Positions 25,141 to 34,136 of a stretch of DNA of 39,624 bases are shown one piece after another; the stretch's first letter is position 1, and each line of letters begins with the position of its first letter. A program made the translations under genes and the position numbers. Origin of the DNA: an uncultured bacterium. Lineage in GTDB: Bacteria > Calescibacteriota > Calescibacteriia > Calescibacteriales > Calescibacteriaceae. Below the pieces are notes generated by a model. It was not told the origin of the DNA. It was given only the letters and a program-made list of their open reading frames with translations, and did no database searches. The stretch spans positions 1-39,624 of the forward strand of contig CALHPK010000012.1 in NCBI GenBank assembly GCA_938036315.1. Reading direction: 5' to 3'.

Positions 25141-26403
25141 ATGGAAAGTGTGAATATAGCTCCTCCACCACACATAAGGCAAATAATAGACTCATTCTTC
25201 AAGTTCATAGATACAGAAATTGTTCCCCTTGAGAAAGAGAATAAAAAACTTCTGGACGACGAAACAAAAATGTATGATGACAAATATTATCTCAGGAAGG
25301 AAGTACAAGAACTGAGAAAGTATGCAAGAAAAAAGTCTGCTAAAGCTGGATTCTTAAATATGTTTGTTCCAGAGAATCTCGGGGGTATGGGACTTGGCCC
25401 TTTAACTTCTGTTTATGTGAACATAGCTTTACACTCAAAATATGGTCCTGGAAGACCTCTGATAACTCCTGGGAAAGGGTTATTAGTCACTCCCCTAATA
25501 GCTGGATTCGTTGATGGTCCTTCTCAGGTTATCTCAGATCTTGATGAAGATCTTAAAAAATCATATCTGCCTTTACTTCTCAGCGGAGAAAAAACAATGT
25601 GCTTTGCGCTCTCAGAACCTGAAGCAGGATCTGATATCTGGTCCCTAAAAACCAGAGCTGAAAGGAGGGGGAACAAGTGGGTCATAAATGGGCTGAAACA
25701 ATGGATAACAAATGGTCCCTATGCTGATTTTTGTGTCGTGTTTGCAGTTACCGACACAGAACTTCTTAAAGCAAAGAAAGGTGGAATCACCACATTCTTT
25801 GTAGAAAAGGAGAGAGGGTGGAAGGTTGACGCAATTATTCCATATATGGGACATTGCGGCTCAGATACCGGTATTTTGAGCTTCGAAAATGTAGAAGTCC
25901 CTGAAGATCATGTGATCGGAGATGTTAATTTTGGATTCACAAAAGCTATGCTTGGGATAGATATAGGGAGACTAGCAATAGGAGCAATATGCGCTGGACT
26001 CTCTGAGTGGGCTTTGAAAGAATCAATTGAATACTCAAAACAAAGAAAGGCTTTCGGACAAACAATATCCGAATACCAAGCCATACAATTTATGTTGGCA
26101 GATTCCTATATAGATACTTATACATCCCAAACACTAGCTATCCACTGCGGATGGAAAGCTGAAAACTCAGATACACCACCTGTTAAGGAAATATCAGCAG
26201 TTAAAGCCTACTGCGTCGAAGCCTGCCAGAGGGTCTTTGACAGAGCAATACAAATCTTCGGAGGAATGGGATTAACAAACGAACTGAGATTTCAGGATGG
26301 ATTCAGATTGGCAAGAACCTATAGAATACCAGATGGTACTTCAGAAATTCAGCGGAGAACAATAGCAAGGAGATTGCTAAAGGGAGATACTTCCATAATC
26401 TAA
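25141..26403 (+). CDS. Acyl-CoA dehydrogenase, ACAD10/11-like
   Basis: A 420-residue flavoprotein of the acyl-CoA dehydrogenase family, introducing a 2,3-double bond and passing electrons to ETF. The FAD/substrate motif C-F-A-L-S-E-P-E-A-G-S-D is near 153-164, R-K-A-F-G-Q is near 300, and I-F-G-G-M-G is near 375. At the catalytic-base loop, most short/medium-chain enzymes have Y-E-G-T; here it is I-P-D-G-T-S-E-I, so Asp398 occupies the Glu position, as in ACAD10/11-type enzymes. It thus may act on branched or otherwise unusual acyl-CoAs. It starts with ATG 25141. The RluA-type gene starts six bases after its stop. etfAB are not in view. Confidence 0.92.
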   Translation: MESVNIAPPPHIRQIIDSFFKFIDTEIVPLEKENKKLLDDETKMYDDKYYLRKEVQELRKYARKKSAKAGFLNMFVPENLGGMGLGPLTSVYVNIALHSKYGPGRPLITPGKGLLVTPLIAGFVDGPSQVISDLDEDLKKSYLPLLLSGEKTMCFALSEPEAGSDIWSLKTRAERRGNKWVINGLKQWITNGPYADFCVVFAVTDTELLKAKKGGITTFFVEKERGWKVDAIIPYMGHCGSDTGILSFENVEVPEDHVIGDVNFGFTKAMLGIDIGRLAIGAICAGLSEWALKESIEYSKQRKAFGQTISEYQAIQFMLADSYIDTYTSQTLAIHCGWKAENSDTPPVKEISAVKAYCVEACQRVFDRAIQIFGGMGLTNELRFQDGFRLARTYRIPDGTSEIQRRTIARRLLKGDTSII

Positions 26404-26409
26404 TATAAA

Positions 26410-27414
26410 GTGTCCACTGATGAGATCAAATTTATAAAATGTGAGTCGGAGCAGAGGGTCGACAAAGTTATATCTGAAAAATTAAACATATCGCGAAGCT
26501 TCGTAGAAAATTTAATAGCAGAAGGGAGGGTAAGAAAAAATGGAATTGTAATTGTCAAAAAATCCGAGATAGTAAAAAAGGGAGATGTTTTAGAAATCGT
26601 AATACCCCCCCAGCGCACATTTACTCTTGATAAGTCAGACATCCAAATTGAAATAATTTATGAGGATAATGATTATCTTGTTATCAACAAGCCAGCTGGA
26701 ATACCAGTTCATCCAACCCCGCACCACACTAGCAAAACAATAGTGAACATCTTGATGGGCTCATCTACACTTTCAGAATGGCAACTTTCAAAAGAATTTT
26801 CATATGAAGATGCAGTAAAAGGCAGGGTAAGACCGGGAATAGTCCACAGATTGGATAAAGACGTGTCCGGAGTGTTGATAATTGCAAAGAATGAAAGTGC
26901 TCTTACAAAAGCTTCTGAACAATTTAAAAAAAGATTAGTTAGAAAAACATATATTGCACTATGCTTTGGCACAAAAAAAGAAGAATGGAGTGTTGACAAA
27001 GCAATAGGCAGAGCCAGAACCCAGGACAAAGCTATGTGGGTATGTGAAAAAGATACCAAAGGTAAACAAGCACTAACATTATTCAAGAGCGTAGCGGTAA
27101 ATCCAGAATTTGGATTAAGTCTAATTCAGGCTAATCCAATCACTGGAAGGACTCATCAGATAAGGGTTCACCTATGCTGGTCTGGATTGCCTATAGTTAA
27201 TGACGAGATGTACGGTGGAGGGGGGAAAAAACTTAGAGAACTTGAACAAAAAATCTTGAAAAAATTTGGCGAGAATTTACTCACCTTTGACGGCATTTTC
27301 CTTCATGCACTCGAGCTTGAAATATTTGATAAAAAATTTATAGCTAAACTTCCGCCCCACTTTGAGAAAATTATAAGACTTCTTTGGCCAGCGCTCCCTC
27401 CCACATATTCCTAA
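26410..27414 (+). CDS. RluA-family rRNA/tRNA pseudouridine synthase
   Basis: A 334-residue enzyme that isomerises specific uridines in RNA. An S4 RNA-binding domain (about 11-70: S-R-S-F-V-E-N-L-I-A-E-G-R-V) precedes the catalytic domain. The catalytic motif G-I-V-H-R-L-D-K-D-V-S-G places the nucleophilic Asp at residue 149, and the late G-R-T-H-Q-I-R-V-H motif is intact. S4 plus this motif is the RluD/RluC layout; target site cannot be decided. The start is GTG 26410, six bases after the dehydrogenase stop, so the two are likely co-transcribed. The last 44 bp overlap the convergent purL. Confidence 0.93.
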   Translation: MSTDEIKFIKCESEQRVDKVISEKLNISRSFVENLIAEGRVRKNGIVIVKKSEIVKKGDVLEIVIPPQRTFTLDKSDIQIEIIYEDNDYLVINKPAGIPVHPTPHHTSKTIVNILMGSSTLSEWQLSKEFSYEDAVKGRVRPGIVHRLDKDVSGVLIIAKNESALTKASEQFKKRLVRKTYIALCFGTKKEEWSVDKAIGRARTQDKAMWVCEKDTKGKQALTLFKSVAVNPEFGLSLIQANPITGRTHQIRVHLCWSGLPIVNDEMYGGGGKKLRELEQKILKKFGENLLTFDGIFLHALELEIFDKKFIAKLPPHFEKIIRLLWPALPPTYS

Positions 27415-29587
27415 GCTCAGATATCTTTAGAGAAAACAGTCCTTCAACCTCAAATATATCTTCATCTACAGTCTCTCCTATGACTTGATACGGTATCTTA
27501 CTTTTCGCACATTCTGAAATAAATTCTTCTAACCTATCCCTCTTGACAGAAATAATGTAGAGCGGGTAACATTCGGAAAAGATGAAAAAATCCCATCTGG
27601 ATTCATCTTTTATAAATACCTTCTTAAGTTTTACCCCTACTACATCCTTCCCCTGATATATTCCGAAAACTGCTGATTCGAAAACTGCTGGAACGATCCC
27701 TCCATCTGATACGTCGTGGCAGGAATTTATAATTCCTTTTCTCGCCATTCTTTGAATGAAATCAGAAACTCTCTTTTCAAGCTCAATGTTAGGCACTTGA
27801 AGTTTTCCTCCAAAATTTCCAAAACTTAGATAAAGATACAGGCTTGAAGCTATCTGAGGAAATATCTCCCCCAAAGCAATCACGAAACAGCCAGGATCAA
27901 AGTACGGCTTTATGGGCTCTGAAAAAGGGAATATTTCCCCGACCGCCCCTATAACTGGAGTTGGGGGTATAGATACTCCTTCAGTTTCATTGTAAAGGCT
28001 CACATTTCCAGATACTACAGGTATTTTCATATCTTGAAGAACCTTTGCCATCCCTTCTATGACATTCACCAATTCCCACATTACCTCTGGATTTTCTGGA
28101 TTCCCAAGATTCAGATTATTTGTTATTGCCAATGGTTTAGCACCAACGCATGTCAGATTTCTAAAACTCTCAAGAATCGTAAGTTGAGTTCCAATATATG
28201 GGTCACTGAAGCAGTAGAGAGGATTACCATCGATTGAAAAAGCCAGAGCTATATTTTTCTCCTCTCCATATTCATCGAATTTTTTGAAACTATGGAGCTT
28301 TATAACAGCAGAATCATATCCGGGAGCTGAACAAGTTTGCCCCAAGACTCCCCAATCATATTGCTCAAAAACGAATCTCTTTGATGAAAAGAGAGGGGAA
28401 CTTATTACTTTTATAAAGACTTCTGCGGGATCTGATGGAAACGGGAATTTTTCGAATTTTATCTCTTGGATGGAATTTATCCAATCAGGTTTTTTCTGAG
28501 TTCTATCGTAAACAGGAGCTTTGTCAATGAGAATGTCAAGGGGTAAGGAAAAAATGAGTTTTTCACCGTCAAAAACTTCGTATTTGCCGGTATCTGTCAA
28601 TTCGCCGACAATTTCACACTCGAGTCCCCATCTTTCGAAAATCTGCTTTATCTTTTGGAAATCTTGCGGATCGGCAACAATAAGCATTCTCTCTTGGGAC
28701 TCAGAAAGGAGTACTTCAATCGGCTCCAAAGGCTGTCTTTTCGGCACTTTTGAGACATCTATCTTTGCACCGAACTTCCCTTTTGACGCTACCTCGGTTG
28801 TAGAATTAAGGAATCCAGCGGCGCCCATATCCTGCATAGCTATCAGCTGAACTTTACTTGCGGTTTCCAATACCGCTTCAATCAGACACTTTTCCGCAAA
28901 CGGATCCCCTATTTGCACGGCGGAAGTTTCATCCCTACCCTTAGAAGCCCTAAAAGATTTCGAAGCCATAGACGCTCCACCTATGCCATCTCTTCCTGTC
29001 TTTGCACCGACATATATTATCGCTCCCTTTCTTTTTGGGAAACTTGATATAATCTCGCTATCATCTGGAATAACTCCTATGCAAGCTACATTTACAAGAA
29101 TATTATGTTCAAAGAATTTGTAAAAGAGTGTCTGACCTCGCACAACAGGGACACCTACCGAATTCCCATAATCAGATATACCTTCTACAACCCTTTCAAA
29201 AAGATATTTCATCTTTGGGGATTTAAGTTCTCCAAAGCATATAAAATCTGCAAGAGCAATAGGACGAGCTCCCAAGCACAAAATATCTCTTATTATACCA
29301 CCGACCCCGGTTGCGGCGCCAGAGTAAGGTTCAATGTATGACGGATGGTTGTGAGACTCTATCTTAAAGGCTACCCTGGTTCCATCGGAAAGTCTGATCA
29401 CCCCTGCATTCTCACCAGGACCTGCCAGAACATAGTCAGCAGACGTAGGAAGTTTTTTAAGATGGATTTTAGACGATTTATAAGATGCATGCTCACTCCA
29501 GAGAGCATCAAAAATTAATACTTCCTCATACGTAGGTTCCCTTCCTATGTATTCTTTTATAAGTTCAAGCTCCTGTTGCGAAAGCAT
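27371..29587 (-). CDS. purL: Phosphoribosylformylglycinamidine synthase, small-type PurL
   Basis: A 738-residue protein of the size of PurL in PurSQL systems, converting FGAR to FGAM with ATP and ammonia from PurQ. The N-terminal helix carries W-S-E-H-A-S-Y-K-S-S (residues 30-39; the usual motif has Cys where this has Ala34). S-H-N-H-P-S-Y-I-E-P and G-A-A-T-G-V-G-G-I are the nucleotide and structural motifs, and D-V-S-D-G-G-I is present near 625. purS and purQ are not adjacent. It follows tig by seven bases on the minus strand, at the end of an operon with ribBA, folP and rpmE. The last 44 bp overlap the RluA-type gene tail to tail. Confidence 0.95.
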   Translation of the reverse strand: MLSQQELELIKEYIGREPTYEEVLIFDALWSEHASYKSSKIHLKKLPTSADYVLAGPGENAGVIRLSDGTRVAFKIESHNHPSYIEPYSGAATGVGGIIRDILCLGARPIALADFICFGELKSPKMKYLFERVVEGISDYGNSVGVPVVRGQTLFYKFFEHNILVNVACIGVIPDDSEIISSFPKRKGAIIYVGAKTGRDGIGGASMASKSFRASKGRDETSAVQIGDPFAEKCLIEAVLETASKVQLIAMQDMGAAGFLNSTTEVASKGKFGAKIDVSKVPKRQPLEPIEVLLSESQERMLIVADPQDFQKIKQIFERWGLECEIVGELTDTGKYEVFDGEKLIFSLPLDILIDKAPVYDRTQKKPDWINSIQEIKFEKFPFPSDPAEVFIKVISSPLFSSKRFVFEQYDWGVLGQTCSAPGYDSAVIKLHSFKKFDEYGEEKNIALAFSIDGNPLYCFSDPYIGTQLTILESFRNLTCVGAKPLAITNNLNLGNPENPEVMWELVNVIEGMAKVLQDMKIPVVSGNVSLYNETEGVSIPPTPVIGAVGEIFPFSEPIKPYFDPGCFVIALGEIFPQIASSLYLYLSFGNFGGKLQVPNIELEKRVSDFIQRMARKGIINSCHDVSDGGIVPAVFESAVFGIYQGKDVVGVKLKKVFIKDESRWDFFIFSECYPLYIISVKRDRLEEFISECAKSKIPYQVIGETVDEDIFEVEGLFSLKISELRNMWEGALAKEVL

Positions 29588-29594
29588 TTTCAGG

Positions 29595-30782
29595 CTAAGA
29601 CAAATACTGACTTACTATTTTATCTTCAAGCATTTTTCTGACCTTTTCCAACTTTATAGTTTCTTCAATTCTCTCTCTAGCATCATTATTGGCGACTAGT
29701 TGGTTTAAAGTTTGCTCATCTACTTCTTTATCAGCGAAAACTTCCTCTTTAATATACTTTTTGATCTCTTCATCACTGACCTGAATATTTTCATCTTCTT
29801 TCAAATTTTTGAGTACGACAAGTTCTGAGGCAGTGAAGACTGCGAGAGACTCTATCTGAGCTTGAGTTAAGTTGTGCCTTTCATTAGTGTATTTTTCAAG
29901 CATATGAGCAACCAGCCCCTTGGGAAGATCGACCTTGTTCTTCTCTACTATCTTGAGTATAAGATTTGTATACATAATCTGCAAAGTTCTTTTCTTTTTA
30001 TCTTCGAGTAATTTATTTTTTATATCTTCTCTCATTTCTGCTTCTGACTGGTATCCTAACGCTTTTGCTAAATCTTCATTGCTCGGGAGAACCTTATTTT
30101 TTATCTGCTTAAGGGTAACTGTAACCTTACCACTAAACCTTGTTGTTGAAACTGTTACTTCCTTTGTCTCCCCAACTCTCATTCCAACTACTAAATTCCT
30201 GAACCAATCCTCTGCCATCTTTAAGTATATCACTTTGTCATTTTCTTTGATGTTAACTTTGCCCGTTTTTACATCCTTAACGACCAAATCAAAAACTCCG
30301 ATATCTTCTTCAGAAATAACCGACTTATCTGAATCCTCTGCAACAGCATATCTTTCTTTCAAAAATTCTATCTCTCTATTCACTTCATCATCCGAAAACT
30401 TTATCTCAGGTTTTTCTAACTTCACATTTATGTCCAATTTTTTGCGAGGTATTGCTTCAATTTTGATAGAAAAATTTATGTAGTCATCCACTTGACTCCA
30501 AACGAATTCTTGATTTTGCACTATATCTACCCAGTGTTTTTTCTCCTTACTATAAAGATCCAAAATTTCAGAAACTTTGCTTCCCACAGCTTTTGCCTTT
30601 ATTTCTTCGCCGTATCTTCTTTCAACAACCTCAGGAGGAGCTTTACCTGGCCTGAATCCCTGAATCTTTACCGTCTTTATAAACTTCTCAAGTTCCTGCT
30701 GGTATAAATTTTTGATTTCCTCCCACTTGATTTTACCTGATACTTCAAATATAGCTCCATTACTCTTTACATTTACATCCAT
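29595..30782 (-). CDS. tig: Trigger factor
   Basis: A 395-residue ribosome-associated chaperone and peptidyl-prolyl isomerase that receives nascent chains. The ribosome-docking signature G-F-R-P-G-K-A-P-P-E-V-V is at residues 42-53 and is followed by E-R-R-Y-G. A divergent FKBP-like domain spans about 150-230, and the helical C-terminal domain completes it. It is slightly shorter than the ~430-450 residues common in the family. The start is ATG 30782; a GTG at 30791 would overlap the rpmE stop and add three residues. It lies between rpmE and purL in one operon. Confidence 0.92.
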   Translation of the reverse strand: MDVNVKSNGAIFEVSGKIKWEEIKNLYQQELEKFIKTVKIQGFRPGKAPPEVVERRYGEEIKAKAVGSKVSEILDLYSKEKKHWVDIVQNQEFVWSQVDDYINFSIKIEAIPRKKLDINVKLEKPEIKFSDDEVNREIEFLKERYAVAEDSDKSVISEEDIGVFDLVVKDVKTGKVNIKENDKVIYLKMAEDWFRNLVVGMRVGETKEVTVSTTRFSGKVTVTLKQIKNKVLPSNEDLAKALGYQSEAEMREDIKNKLLEDKKKRTLQIMYTNLILKIVEKNKVDLPKGLVAHMLEKYTNERHNLTQAQIESLAVFTASELVVLKNLKEDENIQVSDEEIKKYIKEEVFADKEVDEQTLNQLVANNDARERIEETIKLEKVRKMLEDKIVSQYLS

Positions 30783-30787
30783 ACATA

Positions 30788-31009
30788 TCACGCCCCCTTC
30801 AGTTTGTCACCATATCTTCTTCTGAACTTTTCTACCATACCGAATCTGTCGACGATTTTCTCTTCCTCAGCTCCCTTGTAAAACGGATGACAGGCAGAGC
30901 ATATCTCAACAATATAGTCTTCACATTTTGTTGAGCGAGTTTGTATAACATTACCGCAGGTACAAGTTATCTTCACGACTTTATAGTCCGGATGAATCTT
31001 ATCTTTCAT
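30788..31009 (-). CDS. rpmE: 50S ribosomal protein L31, zinc-binding form
   Basis: A 73-residue protein starting M-K-D-K-I-H-P-D-Y-K, the standard L31 N-terminus. The zinc ligands typical of the C+ form are present: C-T-C-G-N near residue 16, a further Cys in S-T-K-C, and C-S-A-C-H-P-F-Y-K-G. ATG 31009 is chosen over an upstream TTG (31039) that would add ten unrelated residues. It binds the 50S central protuberance region. Its stop is five bases before the tig ATG, so the two are tightly coupled. The usual neighbour rho is absent; here it is linked to folP and tig. Confidence 0.95.
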   Translation of the reverse strand: MKDKIHPDYKVVKITCTCGNVIQTRSTKCEDYIVEICSACHPFYKGAEEEKIVDRFGMVEKFRRRYGDKLKGA

Positions 31010-31057
31010 AGCTTTAACTATAAATGATGGAAGTTTCAAAAAATAAAAAAACGGAAT

Positions 31058-31978
31058 TTATACGCGCTGGCTAAGAAGTGGAAAATCTTCCGCAAACTTC
31101 TCCGCTAATATAGAAACTGCAGTTTTGAGAGCTTTTCTTATTTGGGAAACATCATGAACCCTAAAAATTCTGCATCCTTTTGAAAGTGAGATAACACAAG
31201 CAGATATAGTTCCCTCCAACCTTTCCTGAGGAGGAGGAGGGCTATCTTTATTGACGCAAAATCCTATAAAGCTTTTTCTTGAGATACCTATAAGTACAGG
31301 ATACCCAAGTGCTACAACTTCATGTAGCCTGTTTATTATCATAAGATTCTGATGAGGTTTTTTCCCGAATCCTATGCCTGGATCTATCACTACTTTTACA
31401 CCTTTCCTTTCGAATTTTTCAGCGGAGTTTTTGAGATATCTTTTTATCTCCTCCAGAAGAACTTCGTCAGAAATTGTTAACTCCTGCATATACTTGGGTT
31501 TTGCTGTAATATGCATCACAATAGCTGGAGAATTAAACTTTGCACAAATATCGGGCATATTTTCATCAAATCTTCCACCTGATATATCATTCACTATATC
31601 TGCCCCGAGTTCCAGAGCAATTTCAGCAACTCTACTCCTGTAGGTATCGACAGAAATCGGAAGGTTTGGAAATCTTTTTCTTATCTTAGCGATTATTTTG
31701 ATTCTTTCTATCTCTTCTTCTTCTGGAATTTCATCAGCTCCTGGTCTTGTTGATTGTCCACCCACATCAATGATATCAACCCCCTCAGAGACAAACTTCT
31801 CGACTGTCTTGAGAGCCTGATATTCATCTGCAAATCCTACGTAAAAAGAATCAGGAGACATATTAAGTACTCCCATTATTGCTATGTAATGATCAAGATT
31901 GAGTAACGCTTTTGAATTAGGGGTAGGAATCCTAAATTTTTCTGGCTCTACTGGGAGTTGAATTGGGAAGTATATCAT
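31058..31978 (-). CDS. folP: Dihydropteroate synthase
   Basis: A 306-residue TIM-barrel enzyme joining pteridine pyrophosphate and p-aminobenzoate in folate synthesis. Motifs: M-G-V-L-N-M-S-P-D-S-F-Y, V-G-G-Q-S-T-R-P-G-A (Gln instead of the usual Glu), I-V-N-D-I-S-G-G, D-P-G-I-G-F-G-K, I-S-R-K-S-F-I-G and R-V-H-D-V. The third conserved loop, often M-H-M-x-G-x-P, here reads M-H-I-T-A-K-P. About 30 residues precede the barrel. The operon order is ribBA, folP, rpmE. The 32 bp upstream contain the duplicated end of ribBA. Confidence 0.94.
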   Translation of the reverse strand: MIYFPIQLPVEPEKFRIPTPNSKALLNLDHYIAIMGVLNMSPDSFYVGFADEYQALKTVEKFVSEGVDIIDVGGQSTRPGADEIPEEEEIERIKIIAKIRKRFPNLPISVDTYRSRVAEIALELGADIVNDISGGRFDENMPDICAKFNSPAIVMHITAKPKYMQELTISDEVLLEEIKRYLKNSAEKFERKGVKVVIDPGIGFGKKPHQNLMIINRLHEVVALGYPVLIGISRKSFIGFCVNKDSPPPPQERLEGTISACVISLSKGCRIFRVHDVSQIRKALKTAVSILAEKFAEDFPLLSQRV

Positions 31979-31990
31979 TTTCTGAACAAG

Positions 31991-32021
31991 AGTTTAGATC
32001 AGATATAAGTTTAGATCAGAT
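31991..32021. repeat. 17-bp-period duplication including the ribBA stop codon
   Basis: AGTTTAGATCAGAT occurs at 31991-32004 and 32008-32021. The second copy holds the last two codons and the TAA of ribBA; the first is an extra copy just downstream on the minus strand. It looks like a local tandem duplication over the gene end. Confidence 0.8.
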
Positions 32022-33309
32022 GTCCCAATTTTTCTCTTTTTGTCCTGAGGTATCTTTCATTTTCAGGATTGGGCTCAATGATAATAGGGAGTTGTTCAAC
32101 TATTTCAAGTCCATACCCTTTAAGTCCGACTATCTTTTTAGGGTTATTTGTCAGGAGGCGAATCTTTCTCACGCCTATAGCTCTGATAATTTGTGCCCCT
32201 ATACCATAATCTCTAAGATCTGGGGGGAAACCGAGTCTGAGGTTAGCCTCAACCGTATCTAATCCATCGTCTTGCAAATTATAGGCCTCGAGTTTCTTTA
32301 TGAGCCCAATTCCTCTTCCCTCATGGGTTTTAGCCATACTCTCACGTCTTATATAGACCAGAACCCCTTTTCCTGCATCGGATATTATTTTCATAGCTTT
32401 TTTGAGCTGAGATCCACAATCGCACCGGAGAGAGCCAAAGACATCGCCGGTAAGACATTCTGAATGCACCCTCACAAGTGTCGGTTCATTCTCATCTATC
32501 TTTCCTTTTACCAATGCAACATTCTGGGAACCATCAACAATACTCTCCCAGATCTGGATTACAAACTCTCCAAACTCGGTTGGGAGTCTTGCTTCGACGA
32601 TTTTTTTTACAAGACTTTCATTTCTAAGTCTATATCTTATTATGTCCTCTATTTTTACAATTTTGAGATTGAAGTTTTTGGCGATCTTTATAAGGTCAGG
32701 AAGCCTAGCCATAGTCCCATCATCGTTCATAATCTCGCATATGACTGCAGCCTCACGAAGCCCAGCTAACCTACACAGATCTGTAGAGCCTTCTGTATGA
32801 CCAGCCCTTACAAGAACCCCCCCCGACTGAGCTTCTATCGGAAAAACATGACCAGGTCTCACAAAATCCGACGGCTTAGAGTTTGGATCCACTATCTTCT
32901 TTATCGTAAGAGCTCTATCGTAGGCTGAAATCCCTGTCGTTATTCCAAATTTTGCATCAACAGAAACAGTGAAATTTGTACCGTGGACAGCATTGTTATC
33001 ACTGACCATCGGGTAAAAATTGAGCTTTCTCGCTATCTCTGGAGAGATCGCCACACATATCAGCCCCCTTGCATACTTTGCTATAAAGTTTATCTTTTCT
33101 GGAGTGACAAACTCAGCTGCAAAGACCATATCTCCTTCATTCTCTCTGCTTTCATCATCCACCATAATTATTATTTCACCCCTCCTGATCAGCTCAACCG
33201 CTTCCTCAACAGTAGCAAAAACATCCGATACAGAAGAATAGTCCCCACCCTCCCCAGATTTTACAAGCTTAATTTCTCCTACCTCATCAACTTGATTAAT
33301 ATCACCCAT
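32011..33309 (-). CDS. ribBA: Bifunctional 3,4-dihydroxy-2-butanone-4-phosphate synthase / GTP cyclohydrolase II
   Basis: A 432-residue fusion making both early riboflavin precursors. The N-terminal RibB domain has D-D-E-S-R-E-N-E-G-D (about 51-60) and R-A-G-H-T-E-G-S-T-D. The C-terminal RibA domain has the zinc site S-E-C-L-T-G-D-V-F-G-S-L-R-C-D-C-G and the late R-L-L-T-N-N-P-K-K motif. Between Y-I-R-R and E-G-R-G-I-G-L there is an insert: residues 321-329 read R-R-E-S-M-A-K-T-H where others have only Y-L-R-Q-E-G-R-G or Y-L-R-G-H-E-G-R-G. A polar ~30-residue extension precedes RibB. It is the first gene of the operon. No FMN riboswitch is recognisable upstream. Confidence 0.95.
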   Translation of the reverse strand: MGDINQVDEVGEIKLVKSGEGGDYSSVSDVFATVEEAVELIRRGEIIIMVDDESRENEGDMVFAAEFVTPEKINFIAKYARGLICVAISPEIARKLNFYPMVSDNNAVHGTNFTVSVDAKFGITTGISAYDRALTIKKIVDPNSKPSDFVRPGHVFPIEAQSGGVLVRAGHTEGSTDLCRLAGLREAAVICEIMNDDGTMARLPDLIKIAKNFNLKIVKIEDIIRYRLRNESLVKKIVEARLPTEFGEFVIQIWESIVDGSQNVALVKGKIDENEPTLVRVHSECLTGDVFGSLRCDCGSQLKKAMKIISDAGKGVLVYIRRESMAKTHEGRGIGLIKKLEAYNLQDDGLDTVEANLRLGFPPDLRDYGIGAQIIRAIGVRKIRLLTNNPKKIVGLKGYGLEIVEQLPIIIEPNPENERYLRTKREKLGHLI

Positions 33310-33606
33310 ACTTTCTTTATTTTAAGTTAAACCAGAAACTTACACCTTTTTCTAAGATTATTTCTCTTTTATTTTTATTTTCCCTTTATTTTTCCTTTAT
33401 TTTCACAACCCTCCCCAGAGCATTTCCTAAATCTTAATTGCTAAGTCAAAAATTCAGGCAAAAAATTGCCAGCGATTAATTTACATATCTTTGATAATAT
33501 CAAAATTCGGAAGTTTGAAGTTACAAAATCTGATACAGAATCTGTTAACGGAACACTTAACTGCAACTTGAAAAATGAAATGATGGGCTAAAAATTGTAC
33601 GATTTT
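33310..33606. other. Intergenic region (297 bp) upstream of ribBA
   Basis: No convincing gene. Next to ribBA it is a T/C-rich tract with an 11-bp duplication (CCTTTATTTTT at 33383-33393, then 33394-33403). A small hairpin GGCAA-AAAA-TTGCC lies at 33457-33470. A 41-codon plus-strand frame (TTG 33466 to TAA 33591) has no start signal and no recognisable product. The hairpin could end rplM transcription, although it is about 140 bp past the stop. Confidence 0.6.
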
Positions 33607-34047
33607 CTAATTTATCTTGATCAACTTTTGAGTGATATGCGATATATTGCTGTCGGGGAATATTTTTAATCTTTTGAGCATTCTATTCCCTTGGAAATTT
33701 TTGGGTAACATTCCTTTTACCGCAAGGTATAGAAGTTTTTCTGGGTGCTTTTCCAATAACTTTCTGGCCACGACTTCTTTGAGACCTCCGGGATATCCCG
33801 AGTGCCACCTATGTATTTTCTGATCCAACTTTTTGCCTGTAAGAACTATATCCTTAGCATTGATTACTACGACAAAATCTCCCATATTTTGATTTGGTGT
33901 ATAATTTGGTTTATGCTTTCCCTGAAGGATTACCGCTATCTTTGAAGCGAGTCTTCCGAGAACTTTTCCCTTAGCATCAATAAGGTACCACTGTCTTTGA
34001 GATAGTGCTTCTTTTTTCGACAAGAACTTTGTTCCCTCTGAATACAT
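33607..34047 (-). CDS. rplM: 50S ribosomal protein L13
   Basis: A 146-residue L13. Signatures: [41 protein letters not shown], and H-S-G-Y-P-G-G-L-K. An early assembly protein of the large subunit. ATG 34047 is preferred; a TTG at 34056 would add three residues. In most bacteria rpsI (S9) follows immediately; here a 297-bp gap and then ribBA follow, so rpsI must lie elsewhere. A hairpin TTCTGC-TATAT-GCAGAA (34098-34114) separates it from the SOD-like gene. Confidence 0.95.
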   Translation of the reverse strand: MYSEGTKFLSKKEALSQRQWYLIDAKGKVLGRLASKIAVILQGKHKPNYTPNQNMGDFVVVINAKDIVLTGKKLDQKIHRWHSGYPGGLKEVVARKLLEKHPEKLLYLAVKGMLPKNFQGNRMLKRLKIFPDSNISHITQKLIKIN

Positions 34048-34136
34048 AAAATGCAATTTTATGCTGCTGTGAAAAATATTTACGGTTTTTCAGGTTTTTC
34101 TGCTATATGCAGAATTTCTGAAGCAACCGGAAAGGA

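Noticed and set aside
29920-30483. Plus-strand frame of 187 codons
   Set aside because: It lies wholly antisense to tig, is Ser/Phe/Leu-rich with low complexity, and has no recognisable domain.
33466-33591. 41-codon plus-strand frame between ribBA and rplM
   Set aside because: No ribosome-binding site, no similarity I can name, and only a TTG start; chance frame is more likely.
33310-33606. FMN riboswitch before ribBA
   Set aside because: I looked for the conserved FMN-aptamer stems and found only pyrimidine tracts and a 5-bp hairpin.
34098-34114. Terminator hairpin after the SOD-like gene
   Set aside because: TTCTGC-TATAT-GCAGAA forms a stem, but no T-run follows on either strand.
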